Origin: Microlunatus sagamiharensis
GTDB lineage: Bacteria > Actinomycetota > Actinomycetes > Propionibacteriales > Propionibacteriaceae
Assembly: GCF_900105785.1 (NCBI RefSeq)
Contig: NZ_LT629799.1
Coordinates: 4,030,001-4,094,000 of the forward strand
Length of the DNA: 64,000 nucleotides
Direction of reading: 5' to 3'
Shown: positions 8,789 to 17,349 of the stretch, piece after piece
Layout of the letters: the number at the start of each line of letters is the position of its first letter
Numbering within the stretch: position 1 is the stretch's first letter
Notes under the pieces: generated by a model
What the model was told of the DNA's origin: nothing
The model's input: only the letters and a program-made list of their open reading frames with translations
The model's database searches: none
Program-made: the position numbers and the translations under genes

Positions 8789-9364
8789 TCAGGGGTGCAG
8801 CGCGAGCCAGCGACGCGCGCGGGCTGACCACACGAGGGCGCGCACCGAGAGCACGCCCAACCAGGCGATCAGCACGCCGAAGACGACAAGGTTCGACAGG
8901 CTCGGTCCGTCGACGAGCGTGCCGGCGTAGGAGCAGCAGAGTCCCGAGTAGACGAGGACCTGATTGCCCTCGGATCTCATCTGCTGCGCGATCACGGTCA
9001 CCACGTCGCGACGCTCCGGTACGACGGCTCGACCGGCAGCGATCTGGTGCCGCGCCCAGGCGCGACCTCTCCTTGGGAGGTAGGCGTCCAGACCGATGAA
9101 GGAACGGTCGAGATCCTTCGCGACGGATCGGGCGGCGCCAGCGATCATGAGAACGAGGCCCACGACGACGAGGCCGATCCCGACGACGAGCTGCGGCGTC
9201 GAGCTCGGCCAGAGGTTGCGGTACGAGTCGTCGAGCCCTCCGAAGGCGAGATCGGTGCCGACCACCAGGACCACGGCGACGGCGACGAGGCCGACGACCC
9301 GTCGGACCCAGATCTGACGTCCTCGGCCGGTGAGGCGTGGGTCGAGCGTGGGTTGGGTCGCCAC
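8789..9364 (-). CDS. Hypothetical membrane protein
   Basis: A 191-aa protein I do not recognise. Hydrophobic stretches lie near residues 23-42, 58-78 and 152-175, with a basic soluble loop (about 85-125) between the second and third. A Cys-Cys pair occurs in YSGLCCSYAG. It converges with the CAP gene (11-nt gap) and is divergent from menB. No operon partner. Confidence 0.6.
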   Translation of the reverse strand: MATQPTLDPRLTGRGRQIWVRRVVGLVAVAVVLVVGTDLAFGGLDDSYRNLWPSSTPQLVVGIGLVVVGLVLMIAGAARSVAKDLDRSFIGLDAYLPRRGRAWARHQIAAGRAVVPERRDVVTVIAQQMRSEGNQVLVYSGLCCSYAGTLVDGPSLSNLVVFGVLIAWLGVLSVRALVWSARARRWLALHP

Positions 9365-9474
9365 CTGCCAGGCGTCCGCCCAGGGGTCCGGTGCCGTCGT
9401 CGTCAGGGCAGCAGCATGCGCTGCGGACGGCTCGCGACGGAAGAGCTGTCACCCCTGCGCACTACGGTGAGCCC

Positions 9475-10383
9475 GTGGGTGACCCAGCAGAACAGCCCTT
9501 CGACCCCGAGCTCTGGGAGCCGGTCCCCGGCTTCGCGCTGACCGACGTCACCTACCACCGGGCGCGCCGCTCGCCGGTGGTCCGCGTGGCGTTCGACCGG
9601 CCCGAGGTGCGCAACGCCTTCCGCCCGCACACCGTCGACGAGCTCGTCGCCGTCCTCGACCACGCGCGGACGTCGTCCGACGTCGGCTGCGTCCTCCTGA
9701 CCGGCAACGGGCCCTCGCCCAAGGACGGCGGCTGGGCCTTCTGCAGCGGGGGAGACCAGCGCATCCGCGGGCGCTCCGGCTACACCTACGCCGACGACGA
9801 GGCGCCCGAGCAGGTGGATCCCGCGAAGCAGGGCCGGCTGCACATCCTCGAGGTGCAGCGGCTGGTGCGCTTCATGCCCAAGGTCGTCATCGCCCTCGTC
9901 GGGGGCTGGGCGGCCGGCGGCGGGCACAGCCTGCACGTCGTCTGCGACCTGACGATCGCCAGCGCCGAGCACGCGCGGTTCAAGCAGACCGACGCCGACG
10001 TCGGCTCCTTCGACGGCGGCTTCGGCTCGGCGTACCTCGCGCGTCAGGTCGGGCAGAAGTTCGCCCGCGAGATCTTCTTCCTCGGCGACACCTACGACGC
10101 CGAGGCCGCGCACCGCATGGGCATGGTCAACGCCGTCGTCCCGCACGCCGACCTCGAGCGCGTCGGCCTGGAGTGGGGCGAGAAGGTCTGCGGCAAGAGC
10201 CCGACCGCGCAACGGATGCTCAAGTACGCCTTCAACGCCGTCGACGACGGGCTGGTCGGCCAGCAGCTCTTCGCCGGCGAGGCGACGCGCCTGGCCTACA
10301 TGACCGACGAGGCCGTCGAGGGCCGCGACTCCTTCCTCGAGAAGCGCGCGCCCGACTGGTCGGCGTTCCCCTACTACTACTGA
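9475..10383 (+). CDS. menB: 1,4-dihydroxy-2-naphthoyl-CoA synthase (menaquinone synthesis)
   Basis: Crotonase-fold enzyme of 302 aa that closes the ring of O-succinylbenzoyl-CoA in menaquinone synthesis. Seen: RPEVRNAFRPHTVDEL, the long actinobacterial insert with FCSGGDQRIRG, oxyanion-hole segment GGWAAGGGHSLHVVCDLTIA, TDADVGSFDGGFGSAYLAR, and the diagnostic C-terminus PDWSAFPYYY. GTG 9475 is chosen over upstream starts because a TACGGT box lies 6 nt before it and the protein then has normal length. No other men gene is in the window; a nuclease gene follows 8 nt downstream. Confidence 0.95.
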   Translation: MGDPAEQPFDPELWEPVPGFALTDVTYHRARRSPVVRVAFDRPEVRNAFRPHTVDELVAVLDHARTSSDVGCVLLTGNGPSPKDGGWAFCSGGDQRIRGRSGYTYADDEAPEQVDPAKQGRLHILEVQRLVRFMPKVVIALVGGWAAGGGHSLHVVCDLTIASAEHARFKQTDADVGSFDGGFGSAYLARQVGQKFAREIFFLGDTYDAEAAHRMGMVNAVVPHADLERVGLEWGEKVCGKSPTAQRMLKYAFNAVDDGLVGQQLFAGEATRLAYMTDEAVEGRDSFLEKRAPDWSAFPYYY

Positions 10384-10391
10384 GGCCGGCG

Positions 10392-11267
10392 ATGACCACG
10401 AGCCCCGCAGCCCCGAACGCGTACGACCCCTGGTTCCTCGGCACGCCGCTGGCCCTGCCCGGCACGCCCGAGGGCGTCGAGACGGTCGAGCTGCCCTTCA
10501 CCCACTTCACGGTGGTGCTGGCGCCCGAGCGGCGGCTGGCCGTCCTCACGGCGGTCAACGTCGACGGCGCCAGGCTGCTCGACATCGACCGCGGCGACGA
10601 CTGGCACCTCGACGAGCGGGTGGGGGTCGACGCGCAGACCGGCCCGGAGGTCTACGCCCGCAACGACCTCGACCGCGGGCACCTCGTCCGCCGCCGCGAC
10701 CCGGTGTGGGGAGACCGCGCGGTCGCGCAGCAGGCGAACGTGGACACGTTCAGCTACGTCAACGCCGCGCCCCAGGCCGCGCTGTTCAACCAGGGCGAGC
10801 TGCTGTGGTCGGGGTTGGAGGACTACGTCCTCGAGCACGCCCGCACGTACGCGGCTCGCCTCACCGTCCTGACCGCGCCGGTCTTCGGCGATGACGACCC
10901 GCCCTACCGCGGCACCCGCGTCCCGCGCCGCTTCTGGAAGATCGCGGCCTGGAACGCCGGCGAGGAGACCGAGCCGGTGCTCGCCGCGACGGCGTACGTG
11001 CTCGACCAGTCCACGCAGCTCGACGCGATCGACCTGAGCGACGCCGGGCGCGCGGCCGCGGCACCGCCGGACCTCGGGGCCTACCTGACCTACCAGGTCC
11101 CGGTGGTCGACGTCGGGACGCTGACCGGTCTCGACCTCGGGCCGCTCGTCGAGGCCGACCGGCTGCCGGTGCCGGTCGGGGCGCGTCCCGCCGACCTCGG
11201 CCGGGGCTCGGCGGAGCTCGACGCGCGGTGGACGCGCCTGACGCGCGTCTCCGACGTCACGCTCTGA
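10392..11267 (+). CDS. DNA/RNA non-specific endonuclease (NUC1 family)
   Basis: A 291-aa beta-beta-alpha-metal nuclease. The family signature DRGHLVRR is at residues 94-101 with the general-base His97; downstream are VDTFSYVNAAPQ (the metal-binding Asn) and FNQGELLWSGLEDYV. No signal peptide is visible, unlike many secreted members, so a cytoplasmic or non-classically exported enzyme is implied. It starts 8 nt after menB, probably co-transcribed, though no functional link is evident. Confidence 0.85.
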   Translation: MTTSPAAPNAYDPWFLGTPLALPGTPEGVETVELPFTHFTVVLAPERRLAVLTAVNVDGARLLDIDRGDDWHLDERVGVDAQTGPEVYARNDLDRGHLVRRRDPVWGDRAVAQQANVDTFSYVNAAPQAALFNQGELLWSGLEDYVLEHARTYAARLTVLTAPVFGDDDPPYRGTRVPRRFWKIAAWNAGEETEPVLAATAYVLDQSTQLDAIDLSDAGRAAAAPPDLGAYLTYQVPVVDVGTLTGLDLGPLVEADRLPVPVGARPADLGRGSAELDARWTRLTRVSDVTL

Positions 11268-11273
11268 GCGGGG

Positions 11274-11912
11274 TCACACCACCCCGTACAGGCGGTCGCC
11301 CGCGTCGCCCAGCCCGGGGACGATGTAGCCCTTCTCGTTGAGCCGCTCGTCGAGGCCGGCCAGGACCAGGGTGCAGGGCACGTGCAGGTCGTCGAGCAGC
11401 TGCGTCAGCCGCTCGATGCCCTCGGGCGCGGCGAGCAGGCAGATGCAGGTGATGTGGTCGGCGCCCCGGTCGACGAGGAAGCGGACCGCGGCGGCGAGCG
11501 TGCCGCCGGTCGCCAGCATCGGGTCGAGGACGTAGCACTGGCGCCCGCTGAGGTCCTCGGGCAGGCGCTCCGCGTACGTGGACGGCTCGAGGGTCTCCTC
11601 GTTGCGCACCATGCCCACGAAGCCGACCTCGGCGGTCGGGACCAGCCGGGTCATGCCCTCGAGCATCCCGAGCCCGGCCCGCAGGATCGGCACGACGAGC
11701 GGCTTGGGCAGCGCGAGCCTGACCCCGTCGGCCGGGGCGACCGGGGTCTGCACCGTCGTCGGGGTGACCCGCACCTCCCGCGTCGCCTCGTACGCGAGGA
11801 GCGTGACGAGCTCCTCGGTCAGGCGACGGAAGGTCGGCGAGTCCGTCTCCACGTCGCGCAGGGCCGTCAGCTTGTGCGCGACGAGGGGGTGGTCGATGAC
11901 CGTGACATCCAC
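11274..11912 (-). CDS. upp: Uracil phosphoribosyltransferase
   Basis: Salvage enzyme making UMP from uracil and PRPP; 212 aa, matching the family. Seen: N-terminal [16 protein letters not shown], the PRPP loop [10 protein letters not shown], and a C-terminal [12 protein letters not shown] uracil-binding segment. GTG at 11912 is chosen because the encoded start matches the family and TAGCGT lies 7 nt upstream. It converges with the nuclease gene and diverges from the tadA partner, the usual actinobacterial order. Confidence 0.96.
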   Translation of the reverse strand: MDVTVIDHPLVAHKLTALRDVETDSPTFRRLTEELVTLLAYEATREVRVTPTTVQTPVAPADGVRLALPKPLVVPILRAGLGMLEGMTRLVPTAEVGFVGMVRNEETLEPSTYAERLPEDLSGRQCYVLDPMLATGGTLAAAVRFLVDRGADHITCICLLAAPEGIERLTQLLDDLHVPCTLVLAGLDERLNEKGYIVPGLGDAGDRLYGVV

Positions 11913-12063
11913 GGCGGCCACGCTATCGCCGAGCGACGCCTCGTCCGCGACCGGACAGGAAGGATTGGGCAGGGTCTGACACGATGTGGCACCGGAGCGG
12001 GACGGGTGACGGCCGGGGCTGGTGCCCTGACGCGCGCGCCCGCCGGTGTGGGGGAGGACAGTC

Positions 12064-12672
12064 ATGGCGGGGTTCGACGACGAGGAGTACGTGTCGTTCG
12101 AGGAGGCGGACAAGCCGGGCGTCGCGACTCCTGACGCCGACGACCCGGACGACTCCGACCCCGACGACGACCTCGAGGACGCGGCCGAGGACGAGATCGA
12201 CTACGTCCTCGCCGCCTACCGCGAGGACGGCCAGCTGCACGTCCAGGCGCTGGACGACGAGCTCGCCAACGACCTCGACGGCCTGATCGACCAGCTCCGG
12301 CGCCTGCCGGGCGACGCCGGTGCCCTCGGCTTCGTGAGCCTGGTCGACGAGGTGTTCGTGGTCCTGCGGGTCCGGGGCCAGCACGTGCAGGCGATCCTGT
12401 CGGACTCGGCGGCCGCGGCCGACTTCCCGATCGCGCACGACGTGCTCGACTTCCTCGGCGAGGACCTCGACCTCGACCAGCTCGACGACGAGGACGGCGA
12501 GCTCGTGGGTGACCTCGAGATGCTGGCGGACCTCGGGCTGAGCGAGTTCGACCTCAGCCGGATCGTCGACGACCTCGACCTGGGCAGCGACCAGATGCTC
12601 GGCACCATCGCCGACCGCATCAACATCAACCCCGACTTCTCGCGGGCGACCGAGGCGGCGTTCCGGGACTGA
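12064..12672 (+). CDS. tRNA adenosine deaminase-associated acidic protein
   Basis: A 202-aa, extremely acidic protein (Asp/Glu-rich residues 5-45) of the actinobacterial family always found just before tadA. Conserved parts are [17 protein letters not shown] and the C-terminal [14 protein letters not shown]. Its role is unknown; partnership with TadA is inferred from conserved gene order. ATG 12064 follows a GGGGGAGGA element at the right spacing. The tadA gene begins 19 nt after its stop. Confidence 0.88.
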   Translation: MAGFDDEEYVSFEEADKPGVATPDADDPDDSDPDDDLEDAAEDEIDYVLAAYREDGQLHVQALDDELANDLDGLIDQLRRLPGDAGALGFVSLVDEVFVVLRVRGQHVQAILSDSAAAADFPIAHDVLDFLGEDLDLDQLDDEDGELVGDLEMLADLGLSEFDLSRIVDDLDLGSDQMLGTIADRININPDFSRATEAAFRD

Positions 12673-12691
12673 GCTCCCGGGACCAGGGGCG

Positions 12692-13174
12692 ATGACCGCA
12701 GCGACGGGCGGGCGCTGGGGCGCCGCGATGCGGCTCGCGCTCGACCGGGCCCGGCTGGCCGTCGGCTCCGGGGACGTGCCGGTGGGGGCCGTCGTGCTCG
12801 ACCCGGCCGGGGAGGTCGTGGCGGCCGCGGGCAACGAGCGCGAGCTCACGCAGGACCCGACCGCCCACGCCGAGGTGCTCGCGCTGCGGCGGGCGGCCGA
12901 GGCCGCGGGCACCTGGCGCCTGGACGGGCACACGCTGGTCGCGACGCTCGAGCCCTGCACCATGTGTGCGGGAGCCCTTGTGCTCGCGCGGGTCGAGCGG
13001 TGCGTGTTCGGCGCGTACGACCCCAAGGCAGGGGCGGTGGCGTCGCTGTTCGACGTGCTGCGCGACCCCCGGCTCAACCACCGCGTCGACGTGCGCGGCG
13101 GGATCATGGAGGCCGAGTGCTCGGCCGTCCTGCTCGACTTCTTCTCCGGCCACCGGAGGGTTGGGACGGATTAG
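12692..13174 (+). CDS. tadA: tRNA-specific adenosine deaminase (wobble A34 to inosine)
   Basis: A 160-aa zinc deaminase that converts A34 to inosine in tRNA-Arg(ACG). The catalytic site is clear: HAE at 59-61 (zinc His, proton-shuttle Glu) and PCTMC at 88-92 (zinc Cys89 and Cys92). It lies directly after its conserved acidic neighbour and 33 nt before a tRNA-Ser gene. Confidence 0.95.
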   Translation: MTAATGGRWGAAMRLALDRARLAVGSGDVPVGAVVLDPAGEVVAAAGNERELTQDPTAHAEVLALRRAAEAAGTWRLDGHTLVATLEPCTMCAGALVLARVERCVFGAYDPKAGAVASLFDVLRDPRLNHRVDVRGGIMEAECSAVLLDFFSGHRRVGTD

Positions 13175-13207
13175 CGTCGACCGAGCCGCCCGGGTACTCT
13201 CTTCGGC

Positions 13208-13295
13208 GGTGGCGTGTCTGAGCGGCCTAAAGAGCGCGCCTCGAAAGCGCGTGAAGTGAAAACTTCCGAGAGTTCAAATCTCTCCGCCACCGCCA
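13208..13295 (+). tRNA. tRNA-Ser (anticodon CGA)
   Basis: Class II tRNA with long variable arm. Acceptor GGTGGCG (13208-13214) pairs with CGCCACC (13285-13291); discriminator G at 13292 and an encoded CCA at 13293-13295. The anticodon stem 35-39/47-51 encloses the loop CTCGAAA, giving anticodon CGA at 13242-13244 for UCG codons. T-loop TTCAAAT is visible. Confidence 0.96.
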
Positions 13296-13304
13296 GCAGG
13301 ACCA

Positions 13305-13336
13305 GACGCCGGCGCCCTCCAGGGGGCGTCGGCGTC
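13305..13336. terminator. Bidirectional hairpin terminator after tRNA-Ser
   Basis: GACGCCGGCGCCC (13305-13317) pairs almost fully with the run at 13322-13336 (GGGGGCGTCGGCGTC) around a 4-nt loop. It lies between the tRNA gene and the end of the convergent dehydrogenase gene. No U-tract, as usual in high-GC actinobacteria. Confidence 0.75.
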
Positions 13337-13382
13337 TGTCGTCCGTGCTGCCCGTCGCGCCGGGCCGTCGTCCTCCGACCGC

Positions 13383-14399
13383 TCAGGCGCGCGGGTCGAC
13401 GTGGACCTTCGGGCCGGGGCCCGCACCGGCCGGGCGGGTGCCCGCGAGGACGTCGGCGACCTCCTCGAGCCCGACGGTCGCCGCGACGAGCGGTCGCGGG
13501 TCGACGCGGCCCTCGGCGAAGAGCCGGGCGGCACCCTCGAGCCCTCCGGAGGCGCTGAGGACACCGGTGACCGTCACGTCCTTGAGCACGACGGACCGGG
13601 AGTCGAGCCGGCTCTCGCGACCCGAGAGACCGACGAGCACGACGTGCCCGCCCGGCTCGACGAGCTCCACCGCGAGCGCGGGCAGGCGGGCGTCGTTCGA
13701 CGCGTCGACCACGGCGTCGAACGCCACGCCGCGGTCCAGCGTCGCGCTGGTCCAGAGCTGCTCGAAGCCGAGGGTGGTCGCGAGCGCCCGGAACCGGTCG
13801 TCCGGGCCGAGCAGGTGGACCTCGGCGCCCTCGGCGCGGGCGACCTGCGCCACGAGCAGCCCGATGGTGCCCGGTCCGAGGACGAGCACCCGCGCGCCGG
13901 GCTCCAGGGCGGCCGCCCGGACGCTGCGCAGCGCGTTGCCGGCCGGCTCGACCAGGGCGCCGAGCACGGGGTCGAGCCCGTCCGGCAGGGCGACGAGGGC
14001 GGACGCGGGCACCGGGAGCTGCTCCGCCAGCGCCCCGGGCCAGCCGTTCCGGACCCCGATCTCGTGGCGGTCGGCGCACAGGTGCTGGCGCCCGGACGTG
14101 CAGCGCCGGCAGTGCCCGCAGCCGAGCATGGTGTCGCCCGTGACGCGGCGACCGAGCCAGGCGGCGTCCACGTCCGCACCGACGGCGCTGACGCGGCCGC
14201 ACCACTCGTGCCCGAGGCGCAGCGGGTAGCGCGCCTCTCCGGTCTCGAGGTAGGCCATCTCGCCCGAGAACAGCTCGGCGTCGGTGCCGCACACGCCGGC
14301 GCGCTCGACGTCGACCACCACCAGCCCCGGGGCGGCCACGGGTGCCGGGACCTCCTGCACCTCGCCCCGCCCCGGCCCGGTGACGACGAACGCGCGCAA
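13383..14399 (-). CDS. Zinc-dependent alcohol dehydrogenase (MDR family), last gene of acid-sugar operon
   Basis: Medium-chain dehydrogenase of 338 aa. Seen: catalytic zinc ligands in GVCGTD (Cys near 37) and GHEWCG (His/Glu near 64), the structural-zinc Cys cluster CGHCRRCTSGRQHLC, and Rossmann motif GPGTIGLL near residue 174. It resembles threonine- or sorbitol-dehydrogenase-like enzymes that oxidise a secondary alcohol with NAD(P). It begins 36 nt after the PdxA-type gene and is probably the 12th gene of the operon. A plausible task is oxidising a sugar or acid intermediate before the kinase step (inference). Confidence 0.88.
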   Translation of the reverse strand: MRAFVVTGPGRGEVQEVPAPVAAPGLVVVDVERAGVCGTDAELFSGEMAYLETGEARYPLRLGHEWCGRVSAVGADVDAAWLGRRVTGDTMLGCGHCRRCTSGRQHLCADRHEIGVRNGWPGALAEQLPVPASALVALPDGLDPVLGALVEPAGNALRSVRAAALEPGARVLVLGPGTIGLLVAQVARAEGAEVHLLGPDDRFRALATTLGFEQLWTSATLDRGVAFDAVVDASNDARLPALAVELVEPGGHVVLVGLSGRESRLDSRSVVLKDVTVTGVLSASGGLEGAARLFAEGRVDPRPLVAATVGLEEVADVLAGTRPAGAGPGPKVHVDPRA

Positions 14400-14435
14400 G
14401 ACGGCCAGCCTCCTGTCGCCCCCGGAGGGGGTCGC

Positions 14436-15488
14436 TCAGGCCGAGACGGCCTGGCTCTGCCGCGCAGCCTCCCACACGTCGCCCCAGCCGGGCGCGAGCT
14501 CGGCCGCCCGACGGCAGGACAGCACCAGGCTCGCCTCCCGGGCGATGCCCTGCCCGGCGATGTCGAAGGCCGTGCCGTGGTCGACCGAGACCCGCACGAC
14601 GGGCAGGCCGATGGTGATGTTGACGCCGTCGTCGCCGTAGACCGCCTTGAAGGGCGCGTGCCCCTGGTCGTGGTAGCAGGCGATGACCACGTTCCACTTG
14701 CCGCGCACGGCGGCGGGGATGAGCGCGTCGGCCGGGATCGGGCCGTGCGCGTTGATCCCGCGCGCGCGGGCCCGCTCGACGGCGGGGGCGAGGACGTCGG
14801 CGTCCTCGTCGCCGAAGATCCGGTTCTCACCGGCGTGGGGGTTGAGCCCGCACAGGCCGATGGCCTCGTCCGGCCGGCCGAGGGCGCGGGTGAAGGCCGA
14901 CGCCAGGGTGAAGATGTCGTCGGTGCGCTCGGGCGTGGTGTCGGTGATCGCCCGCTCCAGCGAGACGTGCGCGGTGAGGTGGAAGAAGTAGAGGTCGCCG
15001 GCCGACAGGACGAGGCTGTAGTTGTCCACGCCGAACTCGTGCGCCAGCAGCTCGGTGTGGCCGGGCCACTTGTGCCCGCCGGCCTGCATCGCCGCCTTGT
15101 TGAGCGGCGCGGTGACGATGCCGTCCACCTGTCCCTCGCGCGCCAGGCGGCAGGCCTCGACGACGAAGCGGTACGCCCCGTCGCCGGCGACGGGGCTCAG
15201 CTCGCCCACGACGACGTCGGCGAGCGACGGCCCGGTCTGCCAGAGCTCGATGGTGCCGGGGTCGTTGCTGGTGGCCCGCGGGTCCTCGACGACCCGGACG
15301 GTGTCCGGGTCGAGCCCGGCGCGCACCGCTCCCGCCCGCATGGCGTCCGCGTCCCCGACGACGACGGGCACGCACACCTCGCGCAGCTCGGGGTGCAGCA
15401 GCAGCGTCTTGGCGGTGATCTCGGGCCCGATGCCGGCGACGTCGCCGAGGGTCAGGGCGAGCACGGGCAGGGGGGAGGTGTCGGTCAT
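14436..15488 (-). CDS. PdxA-family 4-phospho-D-threonate/erythronate-type dehydrogenase (PdxA2 type)
   Basis: A 350-aa metal- and NAD-dependent oxidative decarboxylase. Seen: LTLGDVAGIGPEI, metal-binding His residues in GHTELLAHEFG, YHDQGHAPFK and DHGTAFDIAGQG, and the GLNPHAGE loop. True PdxA acts on 4-phosphohydroxythreonine in vitamin B6 synthesis; actinobacteria normally make PLP with PdxS/PdxT, and this gene overlaps a DUF1537 kinase gene by ATGA. In characterised systems that pair phosphorylates a four-carbon acid sugar and then turns the 4-phosphate into DHAP and CO2. Assignment to the PdxA2 role is from context. Confidence 0.88.
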   Translation of the reverse strand: MTDTSPLPVLALTLGDVAGIGPEITAKTLLLHPELREVCVPVVVGDADAMRAGAVRAGLDPDTVRVVEDPRATSNDPGTIELWQTGPSLADVVVGELSPVAGDGAYRFVVEACRLAREGQVDGIVTAPLNKAAMQAGGHKWPGHTELLAHEFGVDNYSLVLSAGDLYFFHLTAHVSLERAITDTTPERTDDIFTLASAFTRALGRPDEAIGLCGLNPHAGENRIFGDEDADVLAPAVERARARGINAHGPIPADALIPAAVRGKWNVVIACYHDQGHAPFKAVYGDDGVNITIGLPVVRVSVDHGTAFDIAGQGIAREASLVLSCRRAAELAPGWGDVWEAARQSQAVSA

Positions 15489-16657
15489 CGTGCTTCTTTC
15501 GGGGTCGGCCGGGGTCCGGCGTCGGGGTGGTCGGAGCCGGGGTGTGCCGGTGAGGGCGTGGGGTGGCGCAGGGTGCGGACGATCGCCTCGAGGGCCGACG
15601 CCACGCCGAAGCCCCCCGACTTGGTGACGAGCCGGAGCCCGTCGGCCGGCCCGCCGGTTAGGGAGCCCGTCGGGCAGCCGGGGACGGCGGCGCCGTCCAC
15701 GTCGATGCCGTCCGCGTCGAGGAGGTCGAGGACGGCGGCGGCGCCGTCCCCGCCGACGAGGACCAGGGCGTCGTACGACCGCGTGGTCAGGGAGTCGGCC
15801 ACCCGGGCGGCCAGGTCACGGGCGGCGACGACGGGGTCGCCCACCTCGGGGGCGGTGGTCAGCACGTCGACCCCGGCCTCTCCCCGGGCCCGCAGCCACC
15901 CGACCTGGTCGAGGGCGGCGGGGTGGAGCGAGCTCACGGCGACCAGCACCCGTCCGCCGACCGGGGCGGGCACGGGTCGGAGCCGGGGGACGGACCAGGC
16001 GCGGCCGAGCGCGGCGGCCAGGCCGCCCGATCCGACGACCACCAGCTCGGGGCCGAGGGCGTCGACCCGCCGGGCGAGGCGGTCGAGGTCGGTCTCGTCC
16101 CGGGCGTCGGCGACGAGGCGGGAGCCGGGCGCGCCGAGGAGGTGGCCGTCGACGTCGCGCACCGCGTCGCGGACGAGCCTCGAGAGGTGGCCGTCCTCCC
16201 GCGGGGTCACCGGGTCGAGCGCGGCCGCGGAGCGGGCGAGCGGCGACCCCGCCACGAGGACTTCCCCGGCCTCCACGGTCCGCCCCAGGGCGGGGAAGGC
16301 GGGGCAGACCACGGCCCGGGCTCCTGGCCGGTGACGTTCCCAGGCGGACAGGGCGCCGTCGACCTGGCCGGCCACCGAGCCGCGGACGGTCGAGTCGATC
16401 TTGACGTACAGACGCTCGGCCCCGGCGGCCACGAGCGCGTCGACGGCCTCGGCGGTCCGGACGGCCGCCTCGTCGTCGGAGGTCGCGCGGGTCGCGGTGC
16501 TGACCGCGAGCACGACGGGACCTGCGGCGACCGGCTGCCGGAGCCGGGTGGCACGGAGGGCGAGGACCGCCGTCCAGCCGGCGGCCGCGAACCCCACGGC
16601 CGAGTCGCCGGCCCCTGTGAGGTCGTCCGCCACGAGCCCGAGCACCGGGGGCCTCAC
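15485..16657 (-). CDS. Four-carbon acid sugar kinase (DUF1537 family)
   Basis: ATP-dependent kinase of 390 aa (OtnK/DtnK/DenK-like). The N-terminal domain begins GLVADDLTGAGDSAVGF with the conserved Asp pair; YVKIDSTVRGSVAGQ is the acid-sugar site. The C-terminal nucleotide domain shows VGGDGAAAVL and the glycine loop TKSGGFG. The length is at the short end for the family (usually a little over 400). GTG 16657 is chosen because it gives the canonical N-terminus and overlaps the SDR stop as GTGA. Its stop overlaps the pdxA-type start, so kinase and dehydrogenase are coupled. Substrate stereochemistry is undetermined. Confidence 0.88.
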   Translation of the reverse strand: MRPPVLGLVADDLTGAGDSAVGFAAAGWTAVLALRATRLRQPVAAGPVVLAVSTATRATSDDEAAVRTAEAVDALVAAGAERLYVKIDSTVRGSVAGQVDGALSAWERHRPGARAVVCPAFPALGRTVEAGEVLVAGSPLARSAAALDPVTPREDGHLSRLVRDAVRDVDGHLLGAPGSRLVADARDETDLDRLARRVDALGPELVVVGSGGLAAALGRAWSVPRLRPVPAPVGGRVLVAVSSLHPAALDQVGWLRARGEAGVDVLTTAPEVGDPVVAARDLAARVADSLTTRSYDALVLVGGDGAAAVLDLLDADGIDVDGAAVPGCPTGSLTGGPADGLRLVTKSGGFGVASALEAIVRTLRHPTPSPAHPGSDHPDAGPRPTPKEAR

Positions 16658-17349
16658 AGCGACGCACCCCCGCAGACGACGAGCCGCTGGCCCGTGATGG
16701 ACCGGCCGTCGGGCCCGAGCAGGAAGGCGACGAGCGCAGCGACCTCGGACGGTTCGACGAAGCGGCCGAGGCTGGGGACCTGCGGCGGTGTCCCGGAGCG
16801 GCCCGGGTCGTCGAGCATGGCCGTACGGGTCGGTCCGGGGGCGACCACGTTCACCGTGACCTGCCGCGGCGCCAGCTCGATCGCCCAGGAGCGACTCAGG
16901 GCCTCCTGGGCGGCCTTCGTCGCGGCGTACTGGCTCTTGCCGGCGGTGCCCACGCTCGTCCGGCTGCCGATGAGGACCACCCGTCCGCCGTCGGCCAGGC
17001 GTCCCGCCAGCGCGTCCACCAGCCGGCTCGGGACGTCGACGTGGAGCCGCCACATGGTCGCGAGCGCGTCGGGGTCCAGGGAGCCGAGCGGGGCGGACCT
17101 CAGGACCCCCGCCGCGTGCACCACGGCGTCCGGGTCCGGCGCCCGTGCGGCCACGGCGTCCACCGCCGCCGGGTCGAGCAGGTCGGCCTGCAGCCAGGTC
17201 AGGTGGGCCGACTCGAACGCGGGCCGGCGCCGGCTGATCCCCGTGACGGCCCAGCCGTCGTCGAGCAGGCGGCGCGCGACCGCCTCGCCGATCCCGGAGC
17301 TGACGCCGGTGACCACGGCGACGGGCCGGCCGCCCGCTTCGGCGAGCAT
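16654..17349 (-). CDS. SDR-family oxidoreductase in acid-sugar operon
   Basis: A 231-aa short-chain dehydrogenase. Seen: TGVSSGIGEAV, the Ser in LIGSRTSVGTAGKSQ and the catalytic YAATK. Together with the zinc dehydrogenase and the aldo/keto reductase it gives the operon three redox enzymes, suggesting oxidation of an aldose or alcohol to the acid, or C2/C3 epimerisation by oxidation and reduction (inference). Its ATG shares one base with the sialidase-fold stop (TGATG). Confidence 0.87.
   Translation of the reverse strand: MLAEAGGRPVAVVTGVSSGIGEAVARRLLDDGWAVTGISRRRPAFESAHLTWLQADLLDPAAVDAVAARAPDPDAVVHAAGVLRSAPLGSLDPDALATMWRLHVDVPSRLVDALAGRLADGGRVVLIGSRTSVGTAGKSQYAATKAAQEALSRSWAIELAPRQVTVNVVAPGPTRTAMLDDPGRSGTPPQVPSLGRFVEPSEVAALVAFLLGPDGRSITGQRLVVCGGASL

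Noticed and set aside
13296-13382. Possible att site after tRNA-Ser
   Set aside because: No repeat of the tRNA 3' end was seen elsewhere in the window and no integrase gene is present.
14436-15488. Vitamin B6 biosynthesis role (true PdxA)
   Set aside because: Gene is translationally coupled to a DUF1537 kinase in a sugar operon; no other pdx gene is near.
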